From Candidatus Opimibacter skivensis (lineage in GTDB: Bacteria > Bacteroidota > Bacteroidia > Chitinophagales > Saprospiraceae), in the NCBI GenBank assembly GCA_016722045.1, contig JADKGY010000032.1, positions 62,001 to 126,000 on the forward strand: DNA of 64,000 bases, written 5' to 3'. The notes under the pieces are model-generated. The model had not been told where the DNA came from. It worked only from the letters and a program-made list of their open reading frames with translations, and made no database searches. How positions within the stretch are numbered: position 1 is the stretch's first letter; every line of letters begins with the position of its first letter. Below are positions 31,001-38,420 of this stretch, in pieces. The translations under genes and the position numbers were made by a program.

Positions 31001-33133
31001 GTAGCTGACAATACCTCGATGCCGATTCTATCTGCGAACATCACATCCGCCAATTGTGGTGCAAATAACGGATCAATTGATCTAATTGTAAACCCCGTAA
31101 TCAATACTACATTTCTATGGTCTAATACAGGGACCACTGAAGATTTGCAAAATATATTTCCCGGAAGTTATAGTGTGATCGTAACAGATACTACGAACGG
31201 ATGTCAGGCTCTGGACACCTTTAATGTTCAAAATATTAATAACAATTTTTCCATTTCGGCCACCTCTGTTCCAAACACATCATGTGTGAATCAAAATGGA
31301 TCTATTGACTTAACGATTACACCTTCTGGTGCTTATACTTTCATCTGGTCAAACGGGTTCACTTCCGAAGACCTGAGTGCACTTAATCCAGGCTCATATA
31401 CTGTCACTGTGACGGACAATGCGTCTTGTTCTTCATCAGCAGTATTTATTGTTGACAATAATACACCCATCATCACTATTTCAGCGAGTGTTACACCATC
31501 GACATGTGGTAGCAATAATGGGGCTATTGATCTGACTATAAATCCATCGGTTGGAAATTCATTTCTTTGGTCAAACGGAGCTATCACGGAAGACCTTCAA
31601 AATATTTTATCAGGAAGTTACAACGTGACCGTCACCGGAAGTAATGGTTGCACATCATCAGATACCGTTTTCGTGCCTGATGTTGGCTCAGCGATTTCTT
31701 TGTCCGCCTTTCCTGCAGCGAATACAAATTGTGTCCTGCCAAATGGGTCCATTGATCTCACCGTAGCACCGGCCGGAACATATACTTACACATGGTCAAA
31801 TGGCTTTTCATCAGAAGATCTGATAAACCTTTCACCTGGAAACTATAGCGTGACTGTTTCAGATAGCAATGGTTGTTCTTCTGCAGGAACTTTCACGATT
31901 GATAATCAAACCGTTTTTCCTTCCATCAATGAAAACATTTTGCCTTCCACGTGTGGACAAAGTAATGGACAAATTGATATTAGCATAAGCCCCCCGGGAA
32001 ATTATCAATTCATTTGGTCTAACGGAGACACAAATGAAGATCTTCAAAATATTGTTTCGGGAACTTATATGGTTACCGTCACGAGTGTCAATGGGTGCAG
32101 TGCAAGCACAATGGTTTTAGTTCAGAATACGAATTCCAATTTCTCGATTTCGGCATCGACTTCTGATAATACATCCTGTACTACATCAAATGGTGAGATC
32201 AACTTAACCGTTGTACCTACCGGAGCATACACTTTTTTATGGTCCAACGGGGCAACATCAGAGGATCTGCAAAATCTCCCGGGAGGGATTTATGCTGTAA
32301 CGGTTACAGACTTATCAAACTGTTCAACCCTGGGCTCGTATATCCTTGCTGATAATGTGGTTATTCTGACTGTGGAAGAGACGATTACCCCTGCTTTGTG
32401 TGGTGATGCGAATGGGCGTATTGATCTGAAGGTGACGCCTCCTGCCGGGAATAGTTTTATCTGGTCAGATGGCACAACAAACTCAAACTTAGAAAATATA
32501 CTTCCCGGAATTTACAGTGTTACAGTTACGGGGCAAAACGGTTGTACATGGTCCTCCGCACTTACAATGCCGGAAAGTGAAAAAATAGAACTTACGCTTG
32601 AAGTTGATGCAATCCAATCCACGAATCAATTTGTAACCATCAAAGCCCAAATCAATGTGCCGATCACTGCATTAGATACATTGATCTGGTTGCCTGAAAA
32701 TTTATTTAACTGTCCATTTGAATTTTGTCTTGAACAAACCATCGCCAGGCCTTCGCAGCAAACAGAAATCATCGTGATGGTCGTGGACACAAATGGCTGT
32801 ATGGCTCAGGCACGATTGTTACTTGATGATGAATCTAATCCACAGGTGTTCATCCCCAATGTATTTTCACCAAATGGAGATGGAGTGAATGATTTATTCA
32901 CGATCTATGGGAATAAAGATGTGAAAGAGATTGTGGAAATGAGAATATTCGACCGCTGGGGCAATTTTATTTTTATGAATACTCATTTTCCACCCAATGA
33001 AGAGAACTATGGATGGGATGGAAAATTTAGAAATTCTGATATGAACCCAGATGTATTTGCATACTGGGCACGTGTTCAATTTGTTGACGGGTCGGAAGGG
33101 TTTTATAAGGGGGATATTACACTTGTCAGATAA
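28007..33133 (+). CDS. SprB-E: intact SprB-repeat adhesin with T9SS type B tail
   Basis: Intact 1,708-residue secreted protein, last member of the array. Signal peptide MKKVCPPIRSTLLLLAFLSF to about residue 26, four Ig/PKD-like domains to about 335, 16 SprB repeats at about 341-1512 and a CHU_C type B tail (VFSPNGDGVNDLF ... FDRWGNFIF). The N-terminal domains differ from the other copies. From about 29395 onward the sequence is nearly the same as SprB-A, -C and -D; 29399-29525 matches SprB-C without a visible difference. The leader keeps a GAAGT motif but 19 nt, not 22, before the ATG, and the gap after FG2 (27771-28006) lacks a clear copy of the conserved block. The next gene is convergent, so the array ends here. 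Confidence 0.88.
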   Translation: MKKVCPPIRSTLLLLAFLSFCYTAKSQHCKVLVQVIPNFCIPSFPCLTLNAVPYGFNSTPPYTYLWSTGETTETICVPNAFGNYSVSVTDINGCVAIANLFIPAPITAYAWLNQTCFNCCPGDPMDLGIVWTFNEPPGFTYLWSTGETTPGILTTVPGTYTLTITDPTTGCTLVLSDVLAYPPAPDPTILGPMTLCAGQTVTLSVSGGPYNGYQWLPGGEYTPTIEVSGPGTYVVIVSQNGFNCAGIDTLIIQPGSGNIPPPQLSGPAILCSGQSGIISVINQNEYTGFDWNTGASTADISISNPGTYTVTVTNAGGCTSSASITVDPGSSNLNITGITSSETSCTNPNGSIDISVNPPGPYSYDWSNGSGTQDITNLSSGSYTVTVTDQGGCTSSSSYIVTSNILLPTTSTNITASSCGQNNGAIDLSVSPAGTYTFLWSTSANTEDLSNIFSGTYSVTVTSVSNGCTATASVTVPNNNSVINITGNSTPLTSCTSSNGAIDITPAPSGIYTFVWSSGETTEDLTNLSAGNYTVTVSSSAGCTAIATYSVVNNTTSPVLLATPSPATCGQSNGAIDLNVTPTGTYTYVWSNGSITEDLISIPAGNYSVTVTSTDGCTSITSITVQDNLIPLTITGTTFPNTSCINQNGAIDISVNPPGTYTYAWSNGASTEDLNNIPAGVYNVTVTFGLTCINTQLFEVLNTNTPIAFTGITAPNTSCSQPNGAIDITITTPGSFTYLWSNGEITEDLQNLTGGTYSLTVTGSNGCTSTAIFDIINTNSNFSFIGSVLPNTSCILPNGSIDLTLTPSGSYSFIWSTGASSEDLQNLSAGNYSVTVSDINNCALVESYSIQDILSYPVISSQVTPSTCGNSNGAIDISIIPANGNSYSWSNGSTTEDQLNLLTGDYIVTVTGINGCITIDTIVVGNQNSNFTMAGVTMPNSSCINANGSIDLSITPSGTYTYAWNNGAITQDLQGIAAGSFIVTVTDILNCISSDTFLVADNTSMPILSANITSANCGANNGSIDLIVNPVINTTFLWSNTGTTEDLQNIFPGSYSVIVTDTTNGCQALDTFNVQNINNNFSISATSVPNTSCVNQNGSIDLTITPSGAYTFIWSNGFTSEDLSALNPGSYTVTVTDNASCSSSAVFIVDNNTPIITISASVTPSTCGSNNGAIDLTINPSVGNSFLWSNGAITEDLQNILSGSYNVTVTGSNGCTSSDTVFVPDVGSAISLSAFPAANTNCVLPNGSIDLTVAPAGTYTYTWSNGFSSEDLINLSPGNYSVTVSDSNGCSSAGTFTIDNQTVFPSINENILPSTCGQSNGQIDISISPPGNYQFIWSNGDTNEDLQNIVSGTYMVTVTSVNGCSASTMVLVQNTNSNFSISASTSDNTSCTTSNGEINLTVVPTGAYTFLWSNGATSEDLQNLPGGIYAVTVTDLSNCSTLGSYILADNVVILTVEETITPALCGDANGRIDLKVTPPAGNSFIWSDGTTNSNLENILPGIYSVTVTGQNGCTWSSALTMPESEKIELTLEVDAIQSTNQFVTIKAQINVPITALDTLIWLPENLFNCPFEFCLEQTIARPSQQTEIIVMVVDTNGCMAQARLLLDDESNPQVFIPNVFSPNGDGVNDLFTIYGNKDVKEIVEMRIFDRWGNFIFMNTHFPPNEENYGWDGKFRNSDMNPDVFAYWARVQFVDGSEGFYKGDITLVR

Positions 33134-33245
33134 CGGGCATTCCCATTCTACCGGTAATGCGATAAACTAGAAGTGTGCATGATCTTCATGAATGATCTAT
33201 TCACAATTGGCTTCATAGGGAGTGAGTAAAAAGGAAAACTGATCC

Positions 33246-33881
33246 TTATCGCCTGTAATAAATAGCACACCCAATTGAATGTGTTTCGGCTAAAGTTACA
33301 TGCTGTCCGGAAAGCAACTCTTTCAAAGCCTCATCAACATAAGCGTGTCTGACAATATTGGGTTCAGCACCATTATCATCAATAGCTCCGCTATACTCTA
33401 TTATCCATTGATTATTTTCTTTCCAGATAACAAAAGCATGGGGCGTATGCGTAGCCCCGAAGTCTTTGCCAACAGTTTGTCTGCGATCCCAGAGATATGG
33501 GAATTTAAATGAAGCAGAAATTGATTTCTGTTTCATCATTTCAAAATTCTCCTCCTCGTATACGACACTATCCATTGAGTTTATAGCCAGTAACGGAACA
33601 TCAAGGGGTGAATATCTGGAGTACAAATCATTTAATCTACTTGTATAAAGTTTGGCAAACGGACAGTGGTTGCTGGTGAAAACGATGATAAAGCCCTTCG
33701 CGTCCTTATAATCAGAAAGAGAAACAATGTTTCCATCTGTTGTTAATAAACGAAAATCAGAAATGGTTCTGTCTTTATCTGATTTTTCTCTATCCTCAAT
33801 ACTACGGAATGCAAAAGCTATCGAAACAAGACAAGCTAAACAGATAAGTACGAAAGATGACCTGAACCTCCTACCTTTCAT
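33246..33881 (-). CDS. Secreted redoxin (AhpC/TSA-like thioredoxin fold)
   Basis: 211 residues with an N-terminal hydrophobic signal or anchor (about residues 9-25), so it acts in the periplasm or at the inner membrane. The fold is redoxin-like: the TTDGNIVSLSDYKDAKG start, then VFTSNHCPFAKLY with a single active-site cysteine (about Cys73), and a THTPHAFVI cis-Pro loop. There is no CxxC, so peroxidase-like or thiol-binding chemistry is more likely than disulfide reduction. A further cysteine lies near the C-terminus (SIGCAIYY). Its ATG overlaps the stop of the multicopper oxidase by four bases (ATGA), which implies translational coupling. This suggests a role together with copper or oxidative stress; that link is inferred. 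Confidence 0.72.
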   Translation of the reverse strand: MKGRRFRSSFVLICLACLVSIAFAFRSIEDREKSDKDRTISDFRLLTTDGNIVSLSDYKDAKGFIIVFTSNHCPFAKLYTSRLNDLYSRYSPLDVPLLAINSMDSVVYEEENFEMMKQKSISASFKFPYLWDRRQTVGKDFGATHTPHAFVIWKENNQWIIEYSGAIDDNGAEPNIVRHAYVDEALKELLSGQHVTLAETHSIGCAIYYRR

Positions 33882-35575
33882 TTCTTCACAAAGCTTCTAG
33901 TCGTCACCTCTTTTGTTTTTTCGTCCGTCAATTGTAACATGTATATACCCGATGCCAGATGACTGACATCAATACCTGCTTGCCAATGAGGGCGTGGCAG
34001 CATGTATATAGTTCTTCCGGATGCATTGGTGAGTCTTATATAATAGACTTCCACAGAAGGGTCGTTGAAAGAAATATATATTCTGTCATCGGTTGGATTA
34101 GGATATAAAGTAAATTCTATGGGGAGTGGAGCAACCTCTTTTGTACTCGTTGTTTCGCCGGTCACAACAAACTGACCCATCATACCGCCATCTTCATGAT
34201 TTGCGAAATGACAATGGTACATGAATGGATGAATGTCATCAGAATAGTCTGTAAATCGCGCTACAAAAGTTGCAGATTCACTCCTTGGAAGATATAAAAC
34301 ATCTTTCCATCCGCTTTCATAGGGAGCGACAGCACCAGAACTCCTGGATACAATTTTAAACTGAACATCATGAATATGGAAGGCGTGGCCAAAAATATTA
34401 TTATTGGTGATCGTCCATTTTTCAGTGGTATTGATATCTATTGTTTTATTAATTTTTGAAAAGACAAAAGGGGCGTTGTCAAATGAAAAAGGAACAGGTC
34501 CTTGTCCTCCGGTAACATTCAAAGTTCTGTTGACAGTTGCATCTGCTGCTGTCGGATAAGTATTATTGGCAAGCGTTTGTGGTAAGGCAGTTATTCCATT
34601 CGCAGTTGGTGATGCTATAATAACATGCAATACTGAAAACGTAGTATTGTTCAACAAGCTACCAAACTGACCACTTGTAGCCGGTTCTCCTCCGGGAAAT
34701 CCAAGGGCGAAACCAGAATTGTAGGCATTCAAATCAAGAACAGAACCTACCGCATCATTTCCCAGGTCCACCATGATTTCAACACGCTCACCTACAGCAA
34801 GAATCATTCTCGTGACAGGAACCGGCGCATTTAATAAACCGCCATCATTGCCAATAATGTAGAAAGTCCTGTTGTCACTGAAACCCAAATTGTAAGCCCT
34901 TTCCATTTCTGCATTCAGGATGCGAAGACGAACAAATTGTTTGGGCAAACTAACTTCAGCATTTGGTGTCCCATTGGTCAGCATGTAATCACCGTATGCT
35001 GAATTGACAAATACAAATTGGTTAGATGCATCGTATCGCCTGCTGGTTAAGGCTAAAGGAATGTCATCAATGCCATACGTTCTGGGTAAAGCAAGTTTTG
35101 CCTCTTCTGCATCACGCACAATAATAAATCCGCCAAGACCTTTGGTCATTTGCTCCTGCGTCATCTGATGCAGGTGAGGGTGATACCAATACGTAGAAGC
35201 CTGATTAGTTACTTTCCAATAAGGCTGCCATATAGTGCCGGGAGGAATAATCTGATGTGGTCCTCCATCCATCACAGCCGGCAGATGAAAACCATGCCAG
35301 TGAATGGTGGTAGAATCATTCAGATTGTTCCGAACATTCATGTGGACGGTATCCCCCTGATTAAAAATCAGCGTAGGTCCCCAGAACACATTTTTATTCA
35401 CACCGGAAGTTATCGTTTGATTACCTGACCTTAATTGGGTAAAGGTGTCAATCAGAGTAAGATTGAATTGGGTACCTGATAGCGTGTCAGGGATATGAAG
35501 CGGATTGTATTGCGCTGAAAGTGATATATCAAAAAAGCAAAAAATCAAGAGAAGAAATGAAATATTCTTAATCAT
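33878..35575 (-). CDS. Multicopper oxidase with T9SS type A tail
   Basis: Secreted CotA/CueO/laccase-type multicopper oxidase, 565 residues from ATG 35575; an upstream frame to 35602 is open, but the signal peptide MIKNISFLLLIFCFF ... SAQ starts here. All four copper motifs are present: HWHGFH (about 92-97), YWYHPHLH (about 129-136), HAFHIH (about 397-402) and HCHFANHEDGGMM (about 454-466), which supplies the type 1 cysteine and axial methionine. The trinuclear and type 1 sites therefore look complete. The last about 75 residues are a T9SS type A sorting domain (LYPNPTDDRIYIS ... LASGIYMLQL), so the enzyme is exported across the outer membrane, unlike the Tat-exported CueO. The substrate could be Cu(I), Fe(II), Mn(II) or phenolics. 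It is coupled to the redoxin gene. Confidence 0.9.
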   Translation of the reverse strand: MIKNISFLLLIFCFFDISLSAQYNPLHIPDTLSGTQFNLTLIDTFTQLRSGNQTITSGVNKNVFWGPTLIFNQGDTVHMNVRNNLNDSTTIHWHGFHLPAVMDGGPHQIIPPGTIWQPYWKVTNQASTYWYHPHLHQMTQEQMTKGLGGFIIVRDAEEAKLALPRTYGIDDIPLALTSRRYDASNQFVFVNSAYGDYMLTNGTPNAEVSLPKQFVRLRILNAEMERAYNLGFSDNRTFYIIGNDGGLLNAPVPVTRMILAVGERVEIMVDLGNDAVGSVLDLNAYNSGFALGFPGGEPATSGQFGSLLNNTTFSVLHVIIASPTANGITALPQTLANNTYPTAADATVNRTLNVTGGQGPVPFSFDNAPFVFSKINKTIDINTTEKWTITNNNIFGHAFHIHDVQFKIVSRSSGAVAPYESGWKDVLYLPRSESATFVARFTDYSDDIHPFMYHCHFANHEDGGMMGQFVVTGETTSTKEVAPLPIEFTLYPNPTDDRIYISFNDPSVEVYYIRLTNASGRTIYMLPRPHWQAGIDVSHLASGIYMLQLTDEKTKEVTTRSFVKK

Positions 35576-35727
35576 GTTATTTAATTTTATATCTAATGAC
35601 ATGCATAGAAATGGAATCCTTTGCCCGGATACATCGGGTTAAAAAGACAATAGCAAATCTGGTCTTCTATAGTAAAAACTACAGACTGCATTGATTTGCA
35701 TTGGAAATGTCTTATACCAAATGAAAA

Positions 35728-37395
35728 TTATCGCGCATAGGCGATAGCACGCTTTTCCCGAATAACAGTCACCTTCACTTGCCCCGGGTACTGCATTTCA
35801 TTCTGGATCTTCTGAGAAATCATAAATGAGAGATCATCAACATTTTCGTCTGATACTTTTTCACTTTCGACAATGACACGCAATTCTCTACCTGCCTGCA
35901 ATGCATATGCTTTCTGAACACCTTCAAAGCCCATGGCGAGATCTTCAAGATCACCGATACGTTTGAGGTAACTTTCAAGAATCTCTCTTCGTGCACCAGG
36001 ACGAGCGCCGCTGATCGCATCGCAAGCCTGAACGACAGGAGAAATAATATTGGTCATCTCGATCTCATCGTGGTGTGCTCCGACAGCGTTGCATACATCG
36101 GGTTGTTCACCATGTTTTTCGCAGATCTGCATACCGAGGATAGCGTGGGAGAGTTCTGATTCTTCTTCAGATACTTTTCCAATATCATGTAAGAGACCGG
36201 CGCGCTTAGCCACTTTCACCTGTTTTGGATTGAGTCCAAGTTCAGCGGCCATGACTGCACAAAGTTGTGCTGTCTCAATACTGTGTTTTAATAGATTCTG
36301 TCCGTAAGAAGATCTGAATCTCATACGTCCAACCATCTTGACGAGGTAAGGATTAAGTCCGTGTACATCAAGATCGATCACTGTACGCTCACCGATTTCG
36401 ATGATTTGTTCGTCCATTTGCTTTTTCACCTTGGCAACGACTTCCTCGATACGTGCGGGGTGAATACGTCCATCAGCCACAAGTCTCTTCAATGCGATAC
36501 GGCATATTTCGCGACGGATCGGATCGAAACTGGAGATCACGATAGCTTCTGGTGTATCATCGACCACGATCTCAGCGCCGGTAGCAGCTTCAAGAGCTCT
36601 GATGTTTCGTCCTTCCCTACCGATGATCTGGCCTTTGATGTCGTCTGATTCGAGGTTGAATACAGAGACTGTGTTTTCAATGGTATATTCTGCGCACATC
36701 CGTTGGATCGTCTGGATGACGATCTTCTTGGCTTCACGTGCGGCGTTTGATTTAGCCATCGCTACAGCTTCTTTTTCAACAGCCATGGCTTGTGATTCGG
36801 CTTTAGCCCTGATGGCATCGATGAGTTGTTCTCTTGCCTGGGCTTCGGTCAGTCTTGCTATCGTTTCGAGCTCTTTGATGATTTTCTCTGTGGACTGATC
36901 TAGTTCTTCTTTGCGTTTGGAAACGACCTTGATTTGTTTTTCGAGGTTGTCTTTGATGGCTTTGACTTCAGATTCCTTAACTTCAAGACTTTCGGCTTTC
37001 GAATTGATGCTGTCGATTTTTGATTTCAGTTCATTCTCTTTATTCACGACATCCACTTCTCTGTCTTTAAGCTCAATCTTATGTTCTGCCTTTTCAGTTT
37101 CGAACTGGGCTTTCAGCTTACCATACTTTTCTTTGGCCTCTTGTATTTTTCTGTTTTTTATGGCTTCGTTTTTAGCTTCGGATTGAGCTTCTATTTTCTC
37201 TGCCTTGGTTTGGGCTTCATCGACTAACCGCTTAGCCGTGAGTCGGGCTTCCTGGACGGCGAGGTCTGCCTGTTTGTTACTTTCTTCGAGTAGACGTTTT
37301 TTTCCTCCTTTGACAAAGAGTGTGGCCAGAAGGTATCCGATCACTAAACCGACTACCGCAAGTCCTCCGGCTAATAGTATTGTATTCATTTCCAT
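35728..37395 (-). CDS. rny: Ribonuclease Y
   Basis: Membrane-anchored endoribonuclease that starts mRNA decay. 555 residues: an N-terminal transmembrane helix (about 5-26), a long charged coiled coil (about 30-230), a KH RNA-binding domain with GREGRNIRALE, an HD domain with the metal motif LLHDIGK (about 401-407) and AHHDE, and the conserved C-terminal region ending in a beta strand (GQVKVTVIRE). The length is slightly above the usual 520. A second ATG at 37389 is possible. zapA lies 83 bp upstream on the same strand. The gap contains a 17-bp inverted repeat (37415-37431, CAACAAT ... ATTGTTG) that could be a weak attenuator. The order pheT, coiled-coil gene, zapA, rny agrees with what I recall from other Bacteroidota. 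Confidence 0.95.
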   Translation of the reverse strand: MEMNTILLAGGLAVVGLVIGYLLATLFVKGGKKRLLEESNKQADLAVQEARLTAKRLVDEAQTKAEKIEAQSEAKNEAIKNRKIQEAKEKYGKLKAQFETEKAEHKIELKDREVDVVNKENELKSKIDSINSKAESLEVKESEVKAIKDNLEKQIKVVSKRKEELDQSTEKIIKELETIARLTEAQAREQLIDAIRAKAESQAMAVEKEAVAMAKSNAAREAKKIVIQTIQRMCAEYTIENTVSVFNLESDDIKGQIIGREGRNIRALEAATGAEIVVDDTPEAIVISSFDPIRREICRIALKRLVADGRIHPARIEEVVAKVKKQMDEQIIEIGERTVIDLDVHGLNPYLVKMVGRMRFRSSYGQNLLKHSIETAQLCAVMAAELGLNPKQVKVAKRAGLLHDIGKVSEEESELSHAILGMQICEKHGEQPDVCNAVGAHHDEIEMTNIISPVVQACDAISGARPGARREILESYLKRIGDLEDLAMGFEGVQKAYALQAGRELRVIVESEKVSDENVDDLSFMISQKIQNEMQYPGQVKVTVIREKRAIAYAR

Positions 37396-37414
37396 TCCAT
37401 AATAGATTTTAGGT

Positions 37415-37431
37415 CAACAATATGATTGTTG
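37415..37431. other. Inverted repeat in the zapA-rny gap
   Basis: CAACAAT-ATG-ATTGTTG: 7-bp arms around a 3-nt loop, 20 bases before the rny start on the minus strand. It is too weak and lacks a U-tract for a firm terminator call; it may be an operator or chance. Confidence 0.3.
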
Positions 37432-37478
37432 GCTAATATTCCTGAAGGAGTGTAATAGGAATGGAAAAACCGGGGAGT

Positions 37479-37766
37479 CTATTCTGAATATTGAGCTTCT
37501 ACAACCTCGAGATGTTTCTGAATATCAATCAATGTATTCCAGGAGGTTTCATCTAAGATCCTGGCTTGAACTTTATGATAATCGACAGCATAGGTGAGAA
37601 GAGCCATCAAAATGCAATCCTGGATATCTTTCTGGGCGAATTCTGACTGATACTTTCTGATCCGGTCATTAATCTCCGCAATCGCTTTTTTAACATACAC
37701 CTCTTCTTCTTCGGTGACCTTGAGTGGGATGATGGTACCGGCTATATTTGCTTCTATCCGATTCAT
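37479..37766 (-). CDS. zapA: Cell division protein ZapA
   Basis: 95 residues, matching the size and pattern of ZapA, which bundles FtsZ protofilaments at the division ring. The N-terminal beta portion (IEANIAGTIIPLKVTEEEEVYVKKA) is followed by a helix with the usual ...INDRIRKYQSEFAQKDIQDCILMALLTYAVDY pattern and a C-terminal coiled coil. Only three bases separate it from the upstream coiled-coil gene, so the two are probably co-transcribed and may work together at the septum. Confidence 0.85.
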   Translation of the reverse strand: MNRIEANIAGTIIPLKVTEEEEVYVKKAIAEINDRIRKYQSEFAQKDIQDCILMALLTYAVDYHKVQARILDETSWNTLIDIQKHLEVVEAQYSE

Positions 37767-37769
37767 ATC

Positions 37770-38081
37770 TTACTTTTTCTCAAATATGGATTCAACCTGT
37801 GGAATGCATTTTTCTACTTCTTTCATCAGACCTCTTATTTCTTTGCGCGTTTCGCTTTTCCATTGGTCGAGACCTTTATGATCTCTCAAAGTTTCCTGGC
37901 GTATGTTGTCCAGTTTTTCCTTAAATACTTCCTGTTGTTTTACAGCCTCTTCAAGGCTAGTGGCCAATGTTTTATTTTCTGTTTCTAGTTTTTTGTTTTT
38001 TTCAATGATTTGCTGATAATCCCGGATCACGTGATCCAGTCTTTCCTGTATATCCTGTATGATTTCAGCTGGGTTATACAT
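37770..38081 (-). CDS. Small coiled-coil protein upstream of zapA
   Basis: 103 residues from ATG 38081 (MYNPAEIIQDIQERLDHV). The frame is open to 38252, but the upstream part is low-complexity and unlike a protein. The product is almost entirely heptad-type helix rich in Glu, Lys and Gln (QQIIEKNKKLETENKTL), without a signal peptide or catalytic motif. Its position, three bases before zapA, suggests a cell-division partner comparable to ZapB, but no family is recognised. A near-consensus -7 box (TATCTTTA, 38087-38094) lies only six bases upstream of the ATG. Confidence 0.7.
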   Translation of the reverse strand: MYNPAEIIQDIQERLDHVIRDYQQIIEKNKKLETENKTLATSLEEAVKQQEVFKEKLDNIRQETLRDHKGLDQWKSETRKEIRGLMKEVEKCIPQVESIFEKK

Positions 38082-38420
38082 CGTAGGTAAAGATAGGGCG
38101 AAAGTGTGGAAAGTAGGTATAGAGGGTTTAATAAATGTGTAATATATTGATAGTGAGAGGAGTGAGAAAGTGAGAGGAGTGAGAGAGAAGGTAAAGAGTA
38201 AGACTGTAAGAAGGTAAGAGCGTAAAATGTAAGGTCGTAAGATGTAAGTCAAGATATATCCTCCATGACAGCTTCTGCAAGGGGTTTTTCACAGTTCGTT
38301 GGTGAACACTCCAACTAAGGCATATCCGTCTTAAACCGCCGATGCAAGGAGTTTTCCCCTCCAAGCTTACCTTTAATTGCCACGGGTTTTAACCCGTGGA
38401 TTAATGAGCTCATAAGCCCT
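38082..38420. other. Intergenic region between pheT and the coiled-coil gene
   Basis: 339 bases without a supported gene. 38120-38240 is a purine-rich run of GTGAGAGGAGTGAGA- and GTAAGA-like short repeats. A direct repeat (TGCAAGG.GTTTT) occurs near 38277 and 38344. A strong hairpin lies at 38380-38399. I looked for a 6S-like RNA because of zapA and could not support one. Confidence 0.5.
38380..38399 (-). terminator. Palindrome after pheT, possible terminator
   Basis: CCACGGGTTTTAACCCGTGG: perfect 9-bp arms with a 2-nt loop, 21 bases past the pheT stop. No U-run follows on the minus strand, so it may be a dispersed palindromic repeat and not an intrinsic terminator. Confidence 0.4.

Noticed and set aside
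1..33133. Diversity-generating retroelement behind SprB variation
   Set aside because: No reverse transcriptase frame and no template/variable repeat pair with adenine-specific changes; differences are patchy and of all base types.
1..33133. Invertible promoter or site-specific recombinase switch
   Set aside because: No recombinase gene and no inverted-repeat pair flanking the leaders; copies are all in direct orientation.
36050..37186. Several plus-strand frames of 65-98 codons opposite rny
   Set aside because: Antisense shadows of the charged coiled coil of RNase Y, with unprotein-like composition.
38128..38364. 78-codon minus-strand frame and the upstream extension of the coiled-coil gene to 38252
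   Set aside because: Built from short purine-rich repeats (Leu/Ser/Tyr/His-rich peptides); the coiled-coil protein starts naturally at 38081.
38082..38420. 6S RNA next to zapA
   Set aside because: No long bulged hairpin could be recognised by eye; the region is low-complexity and repeats.
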